A stretch of DNA of 10,625 bases, from the NCBI GenBank assembly GCA_021159475.1, contig JAGGRS010000113.1, positions 1 through 10,625 of the forward strand, written 5' to 3'. Numbering within the stretch: position 1 is the first letter of the stretch; each line of letters opens with the position of its first letter. This DNA comes from Candidatus Methanophagales archaeon. GTDB lineage: Archaea; Halobacteriota; Syntropharchaeia; Alkanophagales; Methanospirareceae. Below are positions 6,138-10,625 of the stretch, in pieces. The position numbers and the translations under genes were made by a program. The notes under the pieces are model-generated. The model was not told where the DNA came from and did not search any database. It was given only the letters and a program-made list of their open reading frames with translations.

Positions 6138-6998
6138 TCAGGATTTAGTATGCGGGATAAGCTCCTGTAAGACACGGGCGATTGTGCTATGCATGACCAA
6201 TTCCCGCTTCAATCGCTCCTCTATTCGCCTCATCGCGTATCTATCCTCCACGAATTCTATGTTATCATAAACGACCTCTCTCAATACGAGCCCAAAAGGA
6301 GGGGCTGGCTCTATACTATCCCGTAACTGCAATTCCAGTAGCGCTTCTAACCAGTTCTCATCCCTATCGCCACGGGCAATCATGCAAAGAGCCGAGACGA
6401 GCTTCCTCACCATCTTGCGGAGAAACCCGTTCGCCTCAACATCAATAACGATAAAAGGACCGTTCCTCATGAGCTCTATCCGCTTTATCTCCCTGACATA
6501 CGAGTCCAAGTCCGCTTCATGCCCCTGCGTGAAGTTATAGAAATTATGTCTCCCAATAAGTAGTTCTGAAGCATCCTTCATTCGCGATAAATCCAGCTCC
6601 GGTTCTGAGAATAGGAAATACCGGTATCTGCGCGATTTCGCATCCCTGCGCGCATTGAATCCCGGATAGGGTCTTGCAATTGCATAGACCCATATATCGT
6701 CCGGTAGCATGCTATTTATCATTCGCGGGGTCACCTCCTTAGCGGTATCAAAGGATACTACCTGCGCAAGAGCGTGAACGCCCTTATCTGTCCTGCCAGC
6801 GGCGGAGTAGTTAGCTGAGCGCCGTGGTCCTGATTCGGATTCAGACTCAAATTCAAATAGCCCGAGCCGTGTAAAAGCACTGAAGAGCATCCCTTCTATC
6901 GTCGGCAGTTCCGGTTCAGGCTGAATCTGAAAGCCGTGATAATTGGTTCCAAGATAACCTATCTTGAGCGCTATCCTCTCTCCCGGCATTTCCCTCAT
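6138..6998 (-). CDS. truA: tRNA pseudouridine synthase A
   Basis: Cytoplasmic tRNA-modifying enzyme that isomerises uridines in the anticodon arm (positions 38-40 in the family). The 286-aa protein has the N-terminal KIGYLGTNYHGFQ (12-24), the catalytic Asp71 within AGRTDKGVHA (67-76), FNARRDAKSRRYRYF (114-128), GRHNFYNFT (149-157) and the C-terminal EANGFLRKMVRKLV (188-201). A Ser/Glu-rich insert FEFESESESG (48-57) sits just before the catalytic segment. ATG 6998 is assigned; ATG 6989, with GAGGGA just ahead, is as likely. Its 5' end lies inside the 3' end of proB in another frame (83-nt overlap), so it is probably co-transcribed with proB. Confidence 0.95.
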   Translation of the reverse strand: MREMPGERIALKIGYLGTNYHGFQIQPEPELPTIEGMLFSAFTRLGLFEFESESESGPRRSANYSAAGRTDKGVHALAQVVSFDTAKEVTPRMINSMLPDDIWVYAIARPYPGFNARRDAKSRRYRYFLFSEPELDLSRMKDASELLIGRHNFYNFTQGHEADLDSYVREIKRIELMRNGPFIVIDVEANGFLRKMVRKLVSALCMIARGDRDENWLEALLELQLRDSIEPAPPFGLVLREVVYDNIEFVEDRYAMRRIEERLKRELVMHSTIARVLQELIPHTKS

Positions 6999-8124
6999 GT
7001 ATCAGGTAGAGATTACCGCGATATACCACTTCGTCATACTCTTTATGCCCCAGAACGTGCTCGATGTCACCGGTATGAAGCCCTTTTATCTTCTCTATCT
7101 CCACAGAGGAGTAATTGGTTATGCCACGGGCGAATTCGATACCACGAGAATCAGTGATACTAACGGTGTCGCCGGGCATGAAAGTTCCTTCTACGCCGAT
7201 GATGCCCGATGGTAACAGGCTACCACCCTTAGCGACTAAAGCAGCTTTTGCTCCTTCGTCCACCTTTATTCTACCCCTCGGCGGTGATATAAACCGAATC
7301 CAGTGCTCTCTGTCATTCATTCTGTCGGTTTTCCGTGGTAAGAACCGCGTTCCAATTGGTTCACCCTCTACGATGCGCAGCAGGACGTTCTCTTTAGCGC
7401 CGTTCGCAATGATGACAGGAATACCCGCATTCATTGCGAGCCTTGCCGCCTCTATTTTCGTCCTCATGCCACCAGCGCTACTCGTCTTCGCACCTCTATG
7501 TGCAATTCGTTCAATCTCGGGTGTTATATCACGCACAACCGGGATGAGCTCCGCTCTCTTACTCCTGCGCGGGTCTCGCGTGAACAAGCCATCAGTATCA
7601 GTAAGTATGATAAGCAGGTCGGCTTCGAGGTTGCTTGCCACAAGTGCTGACAGGTTATCATTGTCTCCTACCTTAATCTCATCCACTGCCGTGGTATCAT
7701 TCTCATTTATTATGGGAATCACACCCGATTTGAGCAATGTGAGTAGAGTGTTTCTCAGATTGAGATACCTCTGACGACTGCGGAAGTCGGCATGCGTTAA
7801 CAGGAGTTGCGCAATCGTCTGACCATAAGCGGAGAAATAGCGGTCATAGGTGCTCATCAGGATGCTCTGTCCAACAGCAGCAGTAGCCTGTAAGAGCTTG
7901 ATATCACGTGGTCTCTGCTTCAGGTTTAATTTCCCTATGCCCGCACCGATCGCACCTGATGAGACCAGTATGACCTCTTTCCCACGTCTCCTCAGCTCTA
8001 CTATCTCTCGCGCAAGTTTCTCCACTTTAGCGTGCACGAGTCGGTGGTTATCATCCGTGAGGGTGCTTGTGCCCACCTTTATTACAATCCGCTTTGCCTT
8101 TGCTACCGCTATATCCCCCTCCAT
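6916..8124 (-). CDS. proB: glutamate 5-kinase with C-terminal PUA domain
   Basis: Cytoplasmic kinase that phosphorylates the gamma-carboxyl of glutamate with ATP, the first step to proline. From ATG 8124 it is 402 aa. E. coli active-site residues align with a constant offset of six: K16 (Lys10), S56 (Ser50), D143 in NEND (Asp137), N155 and D156 in VGDNDNLSA (149/150) and K223 in GGMRTK (Lys217). LTDTDGLFTRDPR is at 174-186. A PUA domain spans about 285-375, ending VVYRGNLYLIHEG. About 25 further residues have no family counterpart I know of and are encoded in the overlap with truA, so they may be a by-product of a late stop. TTG 8136 could add four residues but is unlikely. No proA (glutamyl phosphate reductase) is in the window, although proBA is the usual pairing. 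Confidence 0.94.
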   Translation of the reverse strand: MEGDIAVAKAKRIVIKVGTSTLTDDNHRLVHAKVEKLAREIVELRRRGKEVILVSSGAIGAGIGKLNLKQRPRDIKLLQATAAVGQSILMSTYDRYFSAYGQTIAQLLLTHADFRSRQRYLNLRNTLLTLLKSGVIPIINENDTTAVDEIKVGDNDNLSALVASNLEADLLIILTDTDGLFTRDPRRSKRAELIPVVRDITPEIERIAHRGAKTSSAGGMRTKIEAARLAMNAGIPVIIANGAKENVLLRIVEGEPIGTRFLPRKTDRMNDREHWIRFISPPRGRIKVDEGAKAALVAKGGSLLPSGIIGVEGTFMPGDTVSITDSRGIEFARGITNYSSVEIEKIKGLHTGDIEHVLGHKEYDEVVYRGNLYLIHEGNAGREDSAQDRLSWNQLSRLSDSA

Positions 8125-8141
8125 GCAACAAATCAATAATA

Positions 8142-8157
8142 AATTAACCAGTTAATT
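8142..8157. repeat. 7-2-7 palindrome, possible operator, in the proB/ccmF divergent promoter
   Basis: AATTAAC-CA-GTTAATT is a perfect inverted repeat between two divergent genes, 18 bp from the proB ATG and overlapping the likely proB TATA element at 8152-8160. Position and symmetry fit a binding site for a dimeric regulator. AT-rich symmetry can arise by chance, so this is tentative. Confidence 0.4.
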
Positions 8158-8160
8158 AAA
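8152..8160 (-). promoter_or_regulatory. possible TATA box for proB
   Basis: On the minus strand TTTAATTAA is centred 32 bp upstream of the proB ATG at 8124, predicting transcription from about 8130 and a leader of only a few bases. That agrees with the lack of a ribosome binding site before the ATG. Confidence 0.45.
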
Positions 8161-8170
8161 ACCGTATAGC

Positions 8171-8178
8171 TTTTATTT
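8171..8178 (+). promoter_or_regulatory. possible TATA box for ccmF
   Basis: TTTTATTT on the plus strand would place the transcription start near 8200, about 20 nt before the ccmF ATG at 8221. A weak purine ribosome site (AAGGGAT, 8209-8215) precedes the start codon. The match to consensus is modest. Confidence 0.4.
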
Positions 8179-8220
8179 CTTGAGGACAAGATAAAGAGCA
8201 AAGAAGAGAAGGGATAGTAG

Positions 8221-10194
8221 ATGGAGATAGGAAATGCATTCATAATACTGGCAGCCATTCTGCTCTTATTCGATCTGAGTATGCTGATGCGGGCAGGCAC
8301 GAGGAGGAGGTTTGAAGCCGCTTTTATCGCTTCTTCGCTCGCTTGCATGCTGGTAGTCGCTGCATACTTCAGGCTAACCATGGCTTTTGTAAATGATGCT
8401 TTCTGGCTGGCGGAGGTCTACACTTACAGCTCTTCGAGCCTCGCACTCCCTTACAAGATCGGCGATCCCTGGATAGGCAGTAGCGGGTCAATGCTCTTCA
8501 TCGCGTTCATCTTCTCCATTACATATTTTATATATCGCATAAGAGTCTCTGGACGAGAGCGCAGGTTCAACATAGCAGCATCCAGGATACTGGACATCTT
8601 CTTCATTTCTATCCTCGTTTTCACGATATTGAAGAGCCCTTTTGAGCTTCTACCCGCGAACCCGCCCGATGGTGCAGGGCTCAATCCACTGCTTCAAACT
8701 CTCTGGGTGCTCGTGCATCCCCCGGTGGTCTTTATCGGCTATGTATTCGTGTTCTTCGCATGCGCTTTCATGCTTGCGAGGCTGGCAACAGGCGAGCGAG
8801 AAGGCGAAGAAGAACTAAACAGCATTATTCTATATTCCGCGTGGCTGTTCCTCGCACTTGGAATAGCACTTGGGGGGTGGTGGTCTTATGAAGTCCTCGG
8901 CTGGGGTGGCTACTGGGCTTGGGACCCCGTGGAGACCGCCTCTCTACTGCCCTGGCTCGCTCTTACTGCATACTTCCACCTGCCAGGCGGGAGTAAAGAC
9001 CTGATGAGAGAGCTCACGCTTATAATTACCTTCTTCATGGTCATCTTCGCCACCGCGCTCACCCGCGGAGGACTCTTAGAATCGGTTCATGCATTCGGGG
9101 AATCGCCTGTGGGACCTGCACTTCTAATATTCGCACTTGGTGTTATCCTCTACTTCTTCTATCTCGCATTGAAGGTAAGGAGAGAGAGAGCCAGACCCAT
9201 TTACAGTCCGGAAGTTGATATCTCGTCACTGAATTCCATCTCTCTATTCGTGGCGTTCTGGTCATTGATGTTTCTCATGATTATATGTTTCCTGGGCGAC
9301 CTTGCACCCCTGATAGGGGGTGCACTGGGTGGTGCACCAATGAGCACAAGCCCGGAATTCTATAATAGATGGTGCTATCCCTTCACACTCGTATTCGTCG
9401 CTGCATTGATGGGCTGCAATATAAGCATGAGCATGAAGGTGAAGAGATTTATAGGGTTAATCGCCTCAATAGCAGTTATTGGCGTGATTTTGGCACTGCT
9501 CCGTGTTCCAACACCGAACTGGATGGCTAACTTCGGACTGCCTCTATTGCTCGCCACAGGATTTGCCATCGCTTATTCGCTCGTATCCGCTCTGCGCACT
9601 AAGAGTATGAGTCCATATATATGGGGCAGGGCGCTACTACATATCGCCATCATTATTATATTGATAGGCGTATTCGTCAGCTCCACCGCGCAGACAGAGA
9701 GCAGGAGCATAATTGTGGAGCCCAATTCGACTGTTGATGCGCTCGGTGCGAAGATAACTCTGGGTTCTCCCACGATATATCCGGGCAGAGGGCGTGTTTA
9801 CGCCCATGCCGGGCATTTCTTTACCATGCCTGAATACTCAGGTCTGGCTCTTGATGTCTCTATCGCCGATGGCACTACGGCATATAACAACAATAGTCTG
9901 AGGATGTATTATTATCCAAACTATGGTATTGTGTCCAAACCACTGATCATCTCCACATTGCGAGGCGACCTCTATATCTTTATGGAGCACACGAACTCCA
10001 GCTATAACTCGCTATTCTATGCGCTCATGGGAGAGAAGCGTGAGCCAGTGAACTTCAGGATAAAAGTGAAGCGAGTGCCACTGATATGGCTCGTATGGGC
10101 TGGCGTGATATTGATGGCAGCTGGCATGGTCATTCTGATATGCAATGAAGCGCATAAAGGTAGAATGAAAAGAAAGAATATCCGGAGAAATTAA
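8221..10194 (+). CDS. ccmF: cytochrome c maturation protein CcmF (haem lyase subunit)
   Basis: A polytopic membrane protein of 657 aa, near the usual 640-660, that takes haem from CcmE and attaches it to CxxCH motifs of apocytochrome c outside the membrane. The WWD haem-handling domain is at 228-235 (WGGYWAWD), followed by PVETASLLPWL. All four functional histidines of E. coli CcmF have clear counterparts: H166 in VHPPVVFIGY (His173), H253 in YFHLPGG (His261), H290 in SVHAFGESP (His303) and H474 in ALLHIAIIIILIG (His491). GLNPLLQ is at 153-159, and a soluble extracytoplasmic segment spans about 490-615 before the last membrane helix (about 621-641). The early WAGQEGS-like motif reads WIGSSGS (84-90). 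No ccmE, ccmC or ccmH lies within the window. The neighbouring convergent gene encodes a multihaem cytochrome, a likely client. Confidence 0.95.
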   Translation: MEIGNAFIILAAILLLFDLSMLMRAGTRRRFEAAFIASSLACMLVVAAYFRLTMAFVNDAFWLAEVYTYSSSSLALPYKIGDPWIGSSGSMLFIAFIFSITYFIYRIRVSGRERRFNIAASRILDIFFISILVFTILKSPFELLPANPPDGAGLNPLLQTLWVLVHPPVVFIGYVFVFFACAFMLARLATGEREGEEELNSIILYSAWLFLALGIALGGWWSYEVLGWGGYWAWDPVETASLLPWLALTAYFHLPGGSKDLMRELTLIITFFMVIFATALTRGGLLESVHAFGESPVGPALLIFALGVILYFFYLALKVRRERARPIYSPEVDISSLNSISLFVAFWSLMFLMIICFLGDLAPLIGGALGGAPMSTSPEFYNRWCYPFTLVFVAALMGCNISMSMKVKRFIGLIASIAVIGVILALLRVPTPNWMANFGLPLLLATGFAIAYSLVSALRTKSMSPYIWGRALLHIAIIIILIGVFVSSTAQTESRSIIVEPNSTVDALGAKITLGSPTIYPGRGRVYAHAGHFFTMPEYSGLALDVSIADGTTAYNNNSLRMYYYPNYGIVSKPLIISTLRGDLYIFMEHTNSSYNSLFYALMGEKREPVNFRIKVKRVPLIWLVWAGVILMAAGMVILICNEAHKGRMKRKNIRRN

Positions 10195-10220
10195 GTTAAG
10201 GATTAGGGATGTTTCTCCGG
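10182..10220. terminator. inverted repeat spanning the convergent stops of ccmF and the cytochrome gene
   Basis: CCGGAGAAA (10182-10190) and TTTCTCCGG (10212-10220) form a perfect 9-bp stem with a 21-nt loop holding both stop codons. Read on the minus strand the stem is followed by TATTCTTTCTTTTC (10167-10180), so it fits a terminator for the cytochrome transcript best. The plus side lacks a T tract. Confidence 0.5.
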
Positions 10221-10625
10221 TGGGTGACACGCTTTGCAGGTCTCTTCCTTTACCGTCACATCATGCTCGTTGTGGCACGCTACACATTCGCGACCCTCTA
10301 AATCTGGACTCCAGTATCCATGGTAGAGAGCGACCTTATGCCCGGTGTGTGCAATCGTGGAATGGCATTTAAAGCAAGAGATACGGGGGTCTGCAATCTG
10401 CGCCAATGGTTTTTTATGGGTACTGTGACATTCCATACAATACTCATTCTTGGGAAGAGAAGCACTTGTGGGTGGCTTACTCTCGAGGTGCTCTGCCATC
10501 TCCGCTGTAGTCTCTTCTAAACTCTTGCCCGCCTTCAGACCTTCACTTATACCCTCAAGATGGTTTGTCATCTCTTTCATATACAGAAACATCTCCGGTC
10601 CTGAATGGACATGGCATTTGTGACA
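10203..10625 (-). CDS. multihaem c-type cytochrome, C-terminal part (gene runs off the window)
   Basis: The frame is open to the window edge, so the N-terminus and any signal or anchor helix lie outside. The visible 140 residues contain five CxxCH haem-attachment motifs: CHKCH at 1-5 (the very edge), CMECH at 63-67, CFKCH at 84-88, CVACH at 114-118 and CKACH at 130-134. About ten further His residues are available as distal ligands (for instance in STHKK, AHTGHK, LYHG and NEHD). The first and second motifs are separated by a 57-residue helical-looking stretch without haem sites. It would act in electron transfer outside the cytoplasmic membrane. The spacing recalls NapC/NrfH-like or other small multihaem proteins, but I cannot assign a family. 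An internal ATG at 10592 is not the start, because haem coding continues upstream of it. Confidence 0.9.
   Translation of the reverse strand, partial: CHKCHVHSGPEMFLYMKEMTNHLEGISEGLKAGKSLEETTAEMAEHLESKPPTSASLPKNEYCMECHSTHKKPLAQIADPRISCFKCHSTIAHTGHKVALYHGYWSPDLEGRECVACHNEHDVTVKEETCKACHPPEKHP

Noticed and set aside
6139..6167. CAGGA/TCCTG inverted repeat after the acetyltransferase stop.
   Set aside because: Five base pairs with a 19-nt loop inside truA coding sequence; too weak to call.
7115..7774. A 219-codon open frame on the plus strand.
   Set aside because: It is antisense to proB, whose active-site residues are all in register; it is a shadow of that gene's codon bias.
10203..10592. The cytochrome as a complete 129-residue protein starting at the ATG at 10592.
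   Set aside because: The same frame is open to the window edge and encodes a further CHKCH haem motif upstream, so the gene is truncated by the window.
1..10625. CRISPR arrays, transposases, integrases, toxin-antitoxin or defence cassettes.
   Set aside because: No regularly spaced repeats, no mobile-element protein motifs and no defence domains were seen on either strand.

Overview
The window reads as an archaeal chromosome segment. It has a class II tRNA-Ser without an encoded CCA, TATA-box/BRE promoters, AGG/ATA-rich codon usage, ATGA start/stop overlaps, and archaeal-type proteins (a two-domain MgtE-like permease, stand-alone AroQ chorismate mutase, UPF0104/AglD-like membrane protein). 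A 3-hydroxybutyryl-CoA dehydrogenase, a cytochrome c maturation protein CcmF and a multihaem c-type cytochrome occur together. That combination suggests an anaerobic archaeon with beta-oxidation-like enzymes and extracytoplasmic c-type cytochromes, such as the ANME-1/Alkanophagales/Syntrophoarchaeum group or Archaeoglobi. The taxonomic guess is inference; no marker gene here fixes it.

Layout. Positions 1-66 hold the 3' end of an unidentified gene whose stop overlaps the start of a 3-hydroxyacyl-CoA dehydrogenase gene (63-923). A perfect 16-bp tandem duplication (919-950) links that gene's stop codon to the 5' end of tRNA-Ser(CGA) (946-1031). Next come an uncharacterised membrane protein (1053-1796), overlapping by 20 nt a flippase-like UPF0104 protein (1777-2787), and, behind its own BRE/TATA promoter, a GT4 glycosyltransferase (2880-3911). 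The last two suggest glycolipid or surface-glycan work. A MgtE/SLC41-type divalent cation permease (5181-3913, minus) converges on the glycosyltransferase with a 1-bp gap. A symmetric AT-rich divergent promoter (about 5329-5345) separates it from a chorismate mutase / RimI-like acetyltransferase pair (5370-6136, ATGA overlap). That pair converges, again with a 1-bp gap, on a minus-strand proB-truA pair (8124-6138, 83-nt overlap). A second divergent promoter carrying a 7-2-7 palindrome separates proB from ccmF (8221-10194). ccmF converges on a multihaem cytochrome gene (10625-10203, minus, cut by the window end) across a hairpin that spans both stop codons.

How it fits together. The ccmF/cytochrome end is the clearest functional pairing: haem ligation machinery beside a likely client. 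The rest is mostly housekeeping (pseudouridylation, glutamate phosphorylation, chorismate metabolism, N-acetylation, cation transport). I see no CRISPR array, transposase, integrase or defence cassette, and no convincing wholly new system. The best items for a second look are the tandem duplication at the tRNA 5' end, a possible frameshifted or leader-encoded N-terminus of the cation permease, the uncharacterised membrane protein, and the ccmF/cytochrome convergent hairpin.
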